A DNA stretch of 22,738 nt from Rhynchonema sp. JSB1_4 (lineage: Eukaryota; Nematoda; Chromadorea; Monhysterida; Xyalidae): NCBI GenBank assembly GCA_030248065.1, contig JASAMV010007309.1, positions 1 through 22,738 of the forward strand, in the 5' to 3' direction. Within the stretch, counting starts at the first letter, position 1, and each line of letters begins with the position of its first letter. Below the pieces are notes generated by a model. The model was given only the letters and a program-made list of their open reading frames with translations. It was not told where the DNA came from and searched no databases. Of this stretch, positions 11,070 through 20,900 are shown piece after piece. Position numbers and translations under genes: made by a program.

Positions 11070-11848
11070 AACATCAGTTGGCATAACAAAACATAAGTAT
11101 ACAGTGCACGATCTCGTTCATTCATTTTCGAAAAGCTCGACTTCGGCGGCTTCATTCTGAAGTTATAAACACAAACATAATCACCCAGATGTTTCACATA
11201 ATCAGGAACGTAACTCATTTATTAGAACCCGAACGAAATGTTCAGTAAAATTTTTGAAACTTAGTATTCCGCAGTTTGTGAATAACTGAGCTTCCAATGT
11301 TGATGTCACATCACAATGTTTCCTGTATTTTAGGTCGTTTGTCGTTTGTTGTTTGTCATACTTCGGTGATCCTCATAAAAGTCAACGATTTTCAGTCTCT
11401 TTCTTATCATTGCAAACATTTATTTATGACTCGATGGTAACCCACACGATAGTAATGTGCTTGTTTATGGACCAAAGAACAACCCAATGACTACAATTAA
11501 AAAAACGAATCACTTTTTTGCCAAAACAGTATAATTACAACAATATGAAGAACTTTAATGGGTGAAATTTTGAGACGCATCGGCCACATGTTGGTTAGTG
11601 GACACACGCCCTAATGTACGTGTGTGACTCGGCCCTTTCACTGTGTTTCAAATTTCCAGCTAACGTAATATACCGTACCTGGTACCCAATTACCTGCGCA
11701 TATTATGAATATATGGTACAATAGCTGTGGATCGTGGTGAAACTACAATTCGCGGATGGAACAAATCATTATCCATTATCAAATTATCAAAAATCGCGTC
11801 AGAAGCAGCGGGAGTAATATAAAGCCCCATAATAAAATATATCTAAGG
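11070..11848. other. Non-coding stretch downstream of the globin stop
   Basis: I see no gene. Open frames here are short and lack consistent splice signals. The word TGATGTTTCA, in inverse orientation, overlaps the globin TGA at 11067-11076, and a 9/10 copy lies at 11188-11197. Confidence 0.5.
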
Positions 11849-11955
11849 CACCGGAGAGAAGTTCAATTAAGCCCCCTTGGGATGCTTCGGACGAAGGTCT
11901 GTTTTTGGATATTTTCAGCAAAAAATATTGGTAGCTTAATCTAATTTCTCCGGTG
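11849..11955. mobile_element. Short MITE-like fold-back, about 107 bp
   Basis: The left end, CACCGGAGAGAAGTTCAATT followed by AAGC, is mirrored by GCTTAATCTAATTTCTCCGG followed by TG, making imperfect terminal inverted repeats of about 22 bp. There is no coding capacity. Confidence 0.6.
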
Positions 11956-12238
11956 CGTGTTTATGGGCTTGCAGGCTCAGTTGTTTCTTTTATCATTCGA
12001 TGCCTCCTGTCTTCTTCGCCCAGTTGCCCGCTTTCGGTGGCTCCGGCTGGCTTGCGGTCTCGCCCAACTGGCCAGCTGTGATGTGAATTTTAAAAATCGG
12101 TCAATCCCATTAATTCGTATGCATCAAGACGCAGATTCAGCGACTGATCAATCATATATCATGCAACAATGCACATAAAAGTTGAATCTGATCCCAATTA
12201 TGAGTCGAGTCAATGGATATTACGGAAAGGCGCACCTG

Positions 12239-12489
12239 GGTTGAACACGGAAACAGGAATCCGGAAATATTTCCGGATTCCGATTTCCGGACGGAATTAA
12301 CATTTAACAGATTTCAGCTCACTGTGTTTTCAAAGGAATGCAAATCACTTCCGAGTTCCACATTTTCCAGATTTCATCCGGAAACCGGAATTCGGAACTA
12401 CATATTTCTGGAAAACGCAGATGGTGTTCCGCATCCAGAAATAGATCAAAGTTTTTACATGTAAATATTGCCGGATTCCGTGCTCAACC
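12239..12489. mobile_element. TIR element iterating the word TTCCGG, about 250 bp
   Basis: The ends are GGTTGAACACGGAA and, inverted, TTCCGTGCTCAACC (one mismatch). The interior is dense in TTCCGG/CCGGAA, GGAATCCGG and related permutations. No conserved frame. It looks like a non-autonomous element whose interior has spread by iteration of a palindromic hexamer. Confidence 0.55.
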
Positions 12490-12608
12490 TAAGTCCGTCC
12501 GAATAGACTGTCTGGGTTCACTCCCTCTCGAACGCATTGCTGCGAGAGCTTGGGGAGAAGTCAGTCAATTGAGAGGCAATGTCCACGACAGGAATGAGCA
12601 ACGAGGCA

Positions 12609-12929
12609 GGGAACGGGATCCCGATCCGTAGAATTTCAATCCAGATAAAATTCCGATCCCGGCATTCTTATCGAGATTATAGAGCTGCTAAAATTTGAGT
12701 TATATCATTTTTGTGCGATACAAAAATAAGTGTGACAACAGAACTGTGAAGGAAAAATGGTCCAGTTTGATACCATTTGGCGTCGACTTTACCACGGTGT
12801 TCTGTAGCCCGACTGCGGGGTATAAAAATGAACCTCTTTGGTAATGTGACTCGTATCGTGCCAAAACCTGTAATCCCGATCCCGATTCGAAAAATTTCAA
12901 TCCCGTTCGAGCACTACACCGGATTTCGC
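12609..12929. repeat. Inverted pair of GATCCC-word repeats
   Basis: GAACGGGATCCCGATCC at 12609 faces ATTTCAATCCCGTTCGAG ending near 12929, and both ends contain a shared AATTTCAATCC block. The left end shares 17 bases exactly with the repeat at 17085, so this is a dispersed family. Confidence 0.5.
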
Positions 12930-13448
12930 CGGCTAGAGCCCCGGGCGCCTGTTCGAAAAAAGTGTGAAAATACGACTTTTTGTCAAGAATGTTTGTCCCG
13001 AATAGAGCCCCTGGGGCGCTATGTATTTGGAAAACCTTTAAATACAGATCCGTGATAAAATTTTTAAGTGATGATAGGATTTACGATATGGAATTACAAG
13101 CTATGCTCATTGTGGTGACAATCAACATGTCGTGTAAGCCTCTATATAGTGGACAGCTTTGAACACTAGGTATGTGGACCCCATTCCGCCTTGGTTACAA
13201 AACTCAAAAGAGGGTCTATCGTCTATCTACTTATTTATTGTCTATCGTTTCGTGACAAAAAATGCTGGGCCCCGATTAAGACGTCTCGACCAAGAGAATT
13301 GACTGTATACCTATGCGTATCGAACACAGTAGTCACACTAACCGACAGTGTTTGCGAGCATGCGCTGTGTGGAAAACAAGTACAACGACGTGGTCCGTCG
13401 CAGCAACAGAATACATGCATCTGACAAAAGCATATATCTGCAAAAGAA

Positions 13449-13502
13449 CTCGAAACATTATTTTGAAATTGAAATGCGGTCCAAATTATGTGTATGGTTA
13501 GC
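13449..13502. repeat. Local direct duplication, copy 1
   Basis: This segment (CTCGAAACATTA, GAAATGCGGTCCAAA, GGTTAGC) resembles 13687-13739 in order and orientation, with scattered mismatches. Copy 2 falls in the intron of the putative secreted-protein gene and copy 1 at its unresolved 3' side. Confidence 0.6.
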
Positions 13503-13514
13503 ATTGAAAAGAAC

Positions 13515-13825
13515 CGACTCGGCTGATCCCGCAATCGCGCGACCATTTTGGCATTCAGTTGCTTTTGCATGATCATCGCTGCAGCCTCTGCCTTTTCGTC
13601 ACCTGATGTGAAGTTTGAAAACGGTACAGATGACATGTTTGGCATAACGTACAGATTCAACGACTGATTATAAATCAAAATTACCGCTCGAAAAACATTA
13701 CAATTGAAATGGGGTCCAAAATATCGTCACCATGTTAGCTGACCTCCGGGAAAACCGACGGGCACCGCAGTGGTTCCAGCAGCAACGATGAGCAAGACGG
13801 ACACAAGCACTGTTGATACACTCAT
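13515..13825 (-). CDS. Putative small secreted protein, 3' part unresolved
   Basis: ATG at 13825-13823 opens a textbook signal peptide: MSVSTVLVSVLLIVAAG, with a likely cleavage site around AAGTTA/VPVG. Exon 1 (13825-13744) ends GGAG/GTCAGC in phase 1. A matching phase-1 acceptor, ACTTCACATCAG at 13603, starts exon 2, which reads DEKAEAAAMIMQKQLNAKMV, an Ala/Met/Lys-rich helical stretch like a propeptide. Past about 13519 there are at least two options: a donor GTCGGT leading to a frame unusually rich in Cys (about eight Cys in 27 residues, near 13350-13435), or a donor GTTCTT leading to a Cys-poor frame ending at a TAG. The call rests on the signal peptide and the phase match only. I do not recognise a family and assign no function. 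Confidence 0.42.
13687..13739. repeat. Local direct duplication, copy 2
   Basis: This is the partner of 13449-13502. It carries CTCGAAAAACATTACAATTG and GGGGTCCAAA and ends in GTTAGC, beside the donor of exon 1 of the putative secreted protein (minus strand). Confidence 0.6.
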
Positions 13826-14008
13826 GGCTTTTAGGATAACTACGGTGTGACTTGAACAGTTTATTGAAAATGTCGGTTTTCAATTTTAGTTTCGCGCTGA
13901 GCGGACACAGCGGTAGGTTGATGCTGTATTGTGTATTTTAGGAGACCGACTGGCTTGGGAGTTCAAATATTACGGTATTTATGTATAGTAGTCGTGCCTT
14001 GAACTAAA

Positions 14009-14474
14009 ATGATGGTGAGTTCCGTTTCTTATCACGGTGAAAGTCAGCGCTGAATCAAGACCCTTCGCAAATCAGCAGTTGGAATTGAGTCACTATAGTT
14101 TTTCGTTATCAGTGTCTCTGCTGTTTCTCCAAAGTCAGCGCAAGCGTGTGTCAGTTCTGCAAAAACCCTTCCAAGCAAACCGCCGCACTACCATATTACC
14201 ACGCAACAATCGCAACCAGCAAAAAGTGCGTCATCTCACCAGGTGACGTCAACAGTATACGCAAACAAAAAATAAACCAAAAAAGCTTACATGGCGTTGA
14301 AAAAAGTAGATTCGATTGACTTGTGTATGTTGAACAGAAAAAAAAACGAAATTGGTTGAGCACAATACGACGCATGAGATCGCGATGGCCGGCACAATCT
14401 TTACAAACAATTGGCCTAAGGATAGTCTTATTCCTTATTATATTGGTCCAAAGACCCGCTCAGCGTTCGACCCA
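14009..14474 (+). CDS. Speculative Cys-rich exons, unknown, 3' end not found
   Basis: A phase-consistent chain can be drawn: ATGATG/GTGAGT (14009-14014), exon 14113-14242 after acceptor TTTTTCGTTATCAG, and exon 14338-14474 ending GACCCA/GTTAAT. The second exon reads CLCCFSK then CQFCKNPSKQ and later KKCVI, with a Tyr-Tyr-His between. The C-x2-C-x-N pattern loosely recalls the first half of a Nanos-type C2HC finger, but the second half is not found downstream. The third reads HNTTHEIAMAG and NWPKDSLIPYYIGPK. A six-base first coding exon is suspicious and other frames are also open here. I list it because the phases match, not because a family is recognised. Confidence 0.17.
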
Positions 14475-14574
14475 GTTAATACTAGCTAAGGTGGAAATTG
14501 TGCGATTCACCTTGAAAATGCAAAGAAAGAGAAATCAAGCGTGTCACACGCCACGTAAAAGTCCGTACATACTC

Positions 14575-14712
14575 TCCGGGAAGAGTCTGTAAAATAATTT
14601 TACCGAGGGTGTCGGTAAAAAAATGAAAACGCTGACTATCTGTAATTTTTACAGATTATATGTAAAAATTGCAGACACTTTGTAAACGTTACAAACTGTC
14701 TGTAAAAATGGG
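14575..14712. repeat. Palindromic block iterating TGTAA/TTACA
   Basis: CTGTAATTTTTACAG, TGTAAAAATTGCAGA, TTTGTAAACGTTACAAA and CTGTCTGTAAAAATG follow one another within 140 bases. The style matches the other word-iterated blocks in the window, with a different word. Nothing coding. Confidence 0.5.
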
Positions 14713-14924
14713 TGAAAGCGCGGGAATCAAAAATGTTTCATATGAAAATGTTCCTTACTTATTGATAACGTTGTGTTGTAACTTATCCCTGCTTTGTTTT
14801 AACAAACTGTGCGTCTTTATTCAGCAGCTGCTAAAAATGTGAACTTTAATCATTCCGATGCGCAATGGTTGTCAAATTTCACAAGATTCATCGCGTCAGG
14901 TCCACAAATTGACACAAGATCAGT

Positions 14925-15427
14925 ATGGGAACTCGAACAAAACTAGACAGGTAAATTTATGGAACAGGGACTGGACTTTGATCTTGGTGCTTTGTGCGGA
15001 TTTTGAAACCTTTTTTTGTGTTGACTTACGTGTAATTAATTTGCCCAAAAATCCACCCAAGCTCCGCCAACCCTGAAAAATAAGGCCTAAGCCTACGCCT
15101 GTGCTCAAAGCATAGGACATTGTTTAGGCACAGAAAAGTGGGCGAATTTTGGGTGGATTTTTGGGCAATGAAAAAAACTTCTTCATTTCAACAAAATGAT
15201 ATTCACTACTATTGCTATCGTTTGAGAATGCTCGTAAGTCTCAATATTACAGGATCGGACTAATCAATTCGATTGAAACTCAACTCGGTTCGTTTCGTCG
15301 CCAACAGGATCGGCTGATCATAAAGGCTGATGCGCATCATCACGTCGATGTCAATAATCAAAACCGTCCAACACTAAACGCAACTGATCACCGCAATTTA
15401 TTGAAGGCGAGATCTACTCCAAAATGA
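14925..15427 (+). CDS. Candidate two-exon small protein (66 aa), unknown
   Basis: ATG at 14925 begins MGTRTKLD; exon 1 (14925-14950) ends ACAG/GTAAAT in phase 2. Exon 2 (15253-15427) follows the acceptor CAATATTACAG and is open only in the matching phase: GLINSIETQLGSFRRQQDRL, then a His/Asn-rich stretch (DAHHHVDVNNQNRPT) and a basic tail ending in TGA. The protein is polar, with one possible amphipathic helix and no membrane segment. The 302-nt intron contains a perfect-ended fold-back element at 15041-15168. There is no recognisable family. It could also be the 3' end of a longer gene, or chance: other frames of the first exon region are also open. Confidence 0.3.
15041..15168. mobile_element. 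128-bp MITE with perfect 20-bp inverted ends
   Basis: TTGCCCAAAAATCCACCCAA at 15041-15060 is repeated exactly in reverse complement at 15149-15168. The interior contains GCCTAAGCCTACGCC and TTTAGGCACAG. There is no obvious target-site duplication. It sits inside the intron of the 66-aa candidate gene. Confidence 0.8.
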
Positions 15428-15711
15428 ACTCGTACCTCACTATTATAGCTCGATGTTTCAGCCTTCTGGTGACGTTAGCGTCACGTGTGATTTCTCTTTC
15501 TTTGCATTTTGAAGGGGAGTCGTGGAATCTCGCCCTTGGCTAGGAGTTGGCTTACAACGTTGACACGGCTTCCTTTGACTCGAATAAGAAGGAGAGACTA
15601 AAGATTAGGCCATATTCTGTCGATCGGTATGAGCCTGTGGGACCAAGCGACACGATTCTCATATTCTCTTTAAATCCAAGATGCACGTCTCGACTCTCAA
15701 TTGTGACACAT
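15424..15711 (+). pseudogene. Possible broken ORF with signal-like N-terminus and one in-frame amber
   Basis: ATG at 15424 overlaps the TGA of the preceding candidate gene (ATGA). It encodes a hydrophobic leader (MNSYLTIIARCFSLLVTLAS), stops at TAG 15541-15543 after 39 codons, then stays open in the same frame with a soluble-looking stretch (VDTASFDSNKKERLKIRPYS) until a fold-back element begins at about 15712. Explanations are a decayed gene, a TAG used as a weak AG acceptor (GGCTAG/GAG), or chance. No family is recognised. Confidence 0.15.
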
Positions 15712-15862
15712 TTAGGCTACACTTTACACTTTTTTTCTTGTTGTGATACACGCAACAATTTCTCATGAGCTGATTGGCTGCCGTTGGTTACGCATGAGCC
15801 AATCAACGCGCGAGAAAATGTTTCGTGTGTTGCAACGAGACAAAGTATAAACTGGCCTTTTA
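15712..15862. mobile_element. Fold-back MITE, family with core GCTGATTGGCT
   Basis: The arms run AGGCTACACTTTACAC inward to CACGCAACAATTTCTCATGA and GAGCTGATTGGCT, then the mirror GAGCCAATCAACGCGCGAGA and AAAATGTTTCGTGTGTTG, ending CAAAGTATAAACTGGCC. The arm sequence closely resembles the element at 17818-17957. Confidence 0.65.
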
Positions 15863-17080
15863 GTTCTGCATCTGGAGAGTCCCGTATACCTGTGACCAGT
15901 GCTTGAACGGGTTTGACGCTAATGGTCTCAAGACAATTCGAGAATCAAGCTTGAAAATCAAAGGTCACCATCAGCGTATTCAATTCAAGCCGGCTGTGCG
16001 CTTTCAACTCAATCCATAAACAGTCCATCGTGAAGGTGTCACCAGAAACACACAAACATTCGCTTCACCAAAGTCGCGGTATGCCGCCAAAACAAACAGG
16101 ATTAGACGGCGTCTTATCGGTTCGGAACTGTCCCTATCCTCGATTGGCCCAGCCACAAAGTGGTCGTGCTCTTTTGCAGATTCAATTGACCAGAAGCATC
16201 GTTGGTGTGTGTGGTTGGGGTACGGTAATGTGATATTGGGGATATTTGGCAGATTGATTGGTTTGCTGGGCACACTTGGTGCAGTGCAACATTGGAGTCC
16301 GGAACCTTCTTGATGTTACAATGGACCGGACCGGAATTCGAAGCAAGGTTACGATCATCAACCATTGAAATCATTTTTATTGTTATGGATTGATGTTCGT
16401 CAATCTTTGTATTATCGTAAACTTGTCACCTTTTTGTACAATAATGTCTGGGATTGAAATCTGATACCCACCCTTCTGGTTCTAGAGGACCACTTGTCAG
16501 CTTACTATAGTGTCCTGCTGGGTTCGCAGCAAGGCACAGGAGGTGCTGGTTTAGCTAGTTATTGATTGCCACAGCGAACATCTCCTCGGTCACCGTAAAC
16601 TTGTCACCTTGTCAGCTAATACTGTACTTGTAATATGCAACAGACTAAACATCATCGTAATAAATAAAAACGTGTAAATATTGGTATCAGGAAGGTCAGT
16701 TAGCCACCTATAATATACGAAACGTGTGACCAGAAAGCTGTATTTGGCACTCTTGTACACAACGTTTGTGGTGATCGTTAACATCACGCAGTGTCATCGC
16801 TCAAAGGATCAAACCGCCGTAGAAGCCAAGCGGTTTGACGGTTGCGGCGTACGCGAATGTAAACACGGGGAAGGTTTATGATTTGCAAACAGCGCGTGAA
16901 ATCTTGTCGCGTCTTTCGATGTTCCACACTGCCTGATGACTGGATGATGCTTAATACTCGTGGCCTGGCTAAAATCTGAAACACCAGACCAAAGACAACT
17001 GTTCATGGAAAGGTGGTTTTTTTGCGATATTTGGGCAGTTTCATTCCTGATTTACAAATAAACACACACTGGCAGTGTTC
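15863..17080. other. Non-coding stretch, no supported gene
   Basis: It has overlapping open frames on both strands near 16004-16374, with no splice or family support. CGTAAACTTGTCACCTT recurs at about 16420 and 16596, a short dispersed repeat. Nothing else is recognisable. Confidence 0.5.
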
Positions 17081-17207
17081 GAACGGGATCCCGATCCCGG
17101 GATCCCGGGCCCTTTTTCTGATCCCAATCCCGATCTCGTCATTTTGAAAAAGTCAATTATCCCGATCCCGATCCCGCCCAAAAAAATACCGGGATCGGGA
17201 TTAAGTT
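17081..17207. repeat. GATCCC-iterated block
   Basis: The left part is CGAACGGGATCCCGATCCCG, the middle holds more CCCAATCCCGATC permutations, and the right end is CCGGGATCGGGATT. Its start is shared with the 12609 repeat and, inverted, with the one ending near 12929, including the flanking word GTGTTCGA/GTGCTCGA. Confidence 0.65.
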
Positions 17208-17259
17208 TTGAGAACAAAAAATACAAAAATTATGCAATCATAATTCGCCAAGCTGTTGT

Positions 17260-17601
17260 AAGGGCGCAGCCATGCAAACGCGGGCGCGGGTCGCGGGTCA
17301 GAAAATATTCTACAATGTCCAACAACCGCCCCGCGTTTGCATGGCTGCACTTGCGGGTCACTTGAAACATTTATTTGGCTGCAACACACAATAATTAACC
17401 AATTAGCGTTGAAGCCAACGTCGCAGACTGCCGTAGCGCAGCGCTGATTGGCTCATTTTTGTGTGTAACGGCTAAATAAATGTTTCAAGTGACCCGCAAA
17501 CCGCGACCAGCAAGTGCGGCCATGCAAACGCGGGACGGTCATTGGACATAGAATTATTGCTGACCCGCGTCCCACAACCGTGTTTGCGTGGCGGCGCCCC
17601 T
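17260..17601. mobile_element. Composite nested palindrome, about 342 bp MITE
   Basis: The outer ends AAGGGCGCAGCCATGCAAAC and, inverted, GTTTGCGTGGCGGCGCCCC flank inner copies of GCCATGCAAACGCGGG in both orientations. A perfect 25-bp inverted pair lies at 17352-17376 and 17474-17498 (TGCGGGTCACTTGAAACATT plus five bases). The centre holds GCGCTGATTGGCT, also found in the neighbouring fold-backs. No open frame of interest. Confidence 0.8.
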
Positions 17602-17817
17602 AAGAGGTGCTCGACGGCTGATTCCGAGCGTGAACTGGACGACTATCTGGATTTTGGGACCTAACAAAAGTTGTCTACCGCCATGCTTATCCATGACAAA
17701 TCGACTTTAAGCCCATAATCTGGCAAAGCGAGGTGACTGTCAACTTCTACTCTGTTGCCCACTGTATCATCATGAAACTCACATCAAGTTTTCGCTGTTT
17801 GCGTGTAACTGTTATGA

Positions 17818-17957
17818 CCGAACTATACTTCGTGTTCTCTCGCGGAACACGAAACAAATTCTCCCGCGCTGATTTGGCTGGCGGGCGCGTGAGAACCAAT
17901 CAGCGTGGGAAAATTTGTTTCGTGTTGCGTGAGGAAACGAAGTATAGTTGGGCCTTA
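17818..17957. mobile_element. Fold-back MITE, about 140 bp
   Basis: CGAACTATACTTCGTGTTCT at the left is mirrored by AACGAAGTATAGTTGGGCC at the right. The arms contain ACACGAAACAAATTCTCCCG and its inverse, and the core has GCTGATTTGGCT and CCAATCAGCG. It is related to 15712-15862. Confidence 0.75.
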
Positions 17958-20900
17958 AAGCTGCCAAGCTTGGGCTCGATGACTGTACATCAGCACTACC
18001 TATCGTATACCACATTGCCTGCCGTCATGCGTTTGTAATCTGCCCGACCGCAAAAGTGACTAAATCCTTTATTCCACCCCTCTGCTCCATTGATCCCCAC
18101 TGGCGCCTGCGTGTGTGTGGTTGCGAAACAACTTATTTCCAACCTCAATGCGTTTTGTGCCCCATGCGCCAGATTTAGTGAGCTGCGACTGCTCACGCTC
18201 ACAACCTCTGGAAGTAAATCTGTAAATGTTTGCGCCTGCCGCCTGCCAAAGGGTTACGGTAATGTATTACAGTAACCAAACTTTGAGTTTCAGTGCTTTC
18301 AAAAGTACTCAGTCAGCTGAAAACGACTACTTTTCATCAGCCCCCGCCAGTTTTTCGCAAGCGCGAGCCAAAGATTGACCACCACCTTTTCGGTCTGTCT
18401 AACGGACAACTTCCGTTGCACGTCTTATTCCGAAATCCATTTATTTATTTCTCTCTCTTTCGTGCGTTTGGAAGCCGTGCGCTGCCGCCGACGCGTAATT
18501 TACTGCCGGCCAGATAAGGCCTACCGTAACCCAGCGGTGGCGTATTTAATTGAATTTCCCCTCGGCGCGCTGTTTACAATTCCCACACGATTATGTGTTT
18601 TAAAGAGAGTACCCAGTCGCCTTAATAACCTGCTTGTCAGTCTGTGTGCGTGTGTGTTTTATAACGTGACTACCGCTCACTACCGCCAAGAGAGGGCTAC
18701 TAAAAATTATCAGTTTTTATATTTTGCTTTGGTTGGACAAAGCGGCTTCAGAAGACGCCTGGTTTCTTATCAGCGTGTGTGTCAGCATCAACAAATTTAC
18801 AATCTTACCAACACTTTAGCGCTGCTCCTGTATTACCACAGCGCTTATAGGTTGGCACCAGTGCATACTCATGTGATATTTACCAAATTTCTTTCGCGTT
18901 GAAACATGAAAATTAATCTTCGCTCCAAATTTTTGCGTCTCGCCAGGCGCCGGCCGCAAAAAAACGACTGGCTGCTGCTCAGTTGGCGTGCAAAATTGAT
19001 AGATAGATTTTGATATATTTAAATCCGTATAAGAGAATGTGGTGTTTTGTTGTAATCTGAATGCTAATCGTGAATAAACACTCAAACACACTCGAGTACA
19101 AAAGTCGAAAACACAGAGAACAAGACAATTTAGGGGTGCCCCTTTCAATTGGTGACTGGCACACGGCGGCCTGAGAAAGCACAACACTGTCACTTCCTAA
19201 AAATTTATTGTTTTCGACAGTTTTCATGATTTGGGAGTCGCTTTTAAAATATTTATAAGCTTTCGATGGAATGGCACGTCTCTGATTTAACAACAACCAT
19301 TTCCTGCCCAGCGCCCTGAGTTAAGGGATTATAACCAAGCATGTAGCTCGTTCTAAACGGTCTCAAATTGGCTTATGATTGCTATGTCCTGCGTGATTTC
19401 ATGGGTTCAATAATTTTAATAAAGTAAGGGATGCACCACATGCATACAGAGATGGGCATGATAACAAACAATCCGGGTCCCAAAAATCTACATATACCCG
19501 CAGATGTCGCCACTTCGACCACCCATGCGTGTGTTTGTACAGTAACACACACCGACACCTCACCTTGTCAGCAAAGGGTATCCCTTTGAAGTGGCCGCCG
19601 TTCGTTTGGTAGGGGGCTTATCGGCTATTCCTATGCTTATGGTATGTACTTGTGCGCTGATTGGTTGCCCGCTATCAAAAATCCGACCGCCCACGTACAT
19701 ACATACGTGTACAGGTACATACACACAAAGCCGTTAAATCGTGTTTTGTTTGCTCTCTGACAGTTTGGGCTGTCCGCGTGCTTCTTTATTCTTGTTGTCC
19801 GTGTCCCCATCTAAGCAAACTGACGCTTCTCTCAGCGTTTTATAATTCTTCTTCTTTTCAAGTCTTTGATGAAAAGCACATACAGGTAGCATTGCCTACC
19901 TGCCACTGTGCTTGCTTAGCAAGTGCTCATTGTAATTGATGGGGATCTATTATAAATTGAAGAAAACCGGTCCCTTCACAAATTGAAAAGCTACCGTAGT
20001 CTGGGAAAATAGGAATTTGTTTTCTCCAATGTTTTGCTTCATTTCTCCAAAAAAGTGACATTTTTGCAATGACATTGTTGAGCTATAAAATACATTCACC
20101 CCCAAAGGCTCAACCGAAGACGGGCAATTACGCTTACCCCTGAGCTTCTTATGCAGGCTCACTAAATGCAAACAAATCATTAAAGACGTCAGTTATCGCA
20201 TCAGATATTCACATTTGAAGATTTCTTATTTTTACAACACTTCGTTTCCCGATCAAGGTCCATGTTCCGGTTATTGGACCACAGGACCCAATCTGTGACC
20301 GCTTTGGTGCGCCAAAAAAGTCGCGGACCCAAGCTTCCCGGTTCTGCTTGTAAAAGCGTGCAGCGGCTTTTCTAAGCCGTTTTTATTGCATGTTGTTCCT
20401 CTCTGTGCTTATTTTCTTATTGTTGCTCATGTTGTCACAAAATAAAAATGTTGTTTGGGTCAACAAGCCCCCCGATCCGAAATCAGAATCATTCTCGATT
20501 CAAAAAGACATCGCAAGTATAATTGTTTCCTGCTTCACGAACAAAATCATTGCCACATTATTTGAATTCGAATCTTCACGTTCATTGTCTGTCCATGCTT
20601 ACCGTAACGCGAGTCCATTTCAATTATTAATGTCAACGACGCTTTGTGCGTTCCACCCTATGTATTCCCATACAATACCCATTCTGTCACCTAAATGTAC
20701 ACCCATAAGTTGGTGCATAATCTTGTGCTGTAGCGAGCGGGAGTTTGCTGTTGGCGTTTTAGTAGCTCATGAAGTTGGGATTACTGTAGAAGGTGTGCAT
20801 GCATGTAGGTGGTGACTGTTTGCTTAGCCAACCCTTTTAGTGGCTGTCCAGGCGCTGTACACGTTCACACACCCACTGTACACCATAAATTGCACTGTAG

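Noticed and set aside
15230..15252. 19-nt intron GTAAGTCTCAATATTACAG just before the 15253 exon
   Set aside because: Far below a workable intron size; the acceptor is better paired with the GTAAAT donor at 14951.
16114..16374. Minus-strand 86-codon frame with protein-like composition
   Set aside because: Overlapping frames on both strands are equally open and no splice partner or family was found.
18375..18902. 175-codon plus-strand open frame
   Set aside because: No start context, splice sites, domain or biased composition; the residue mix looks random.
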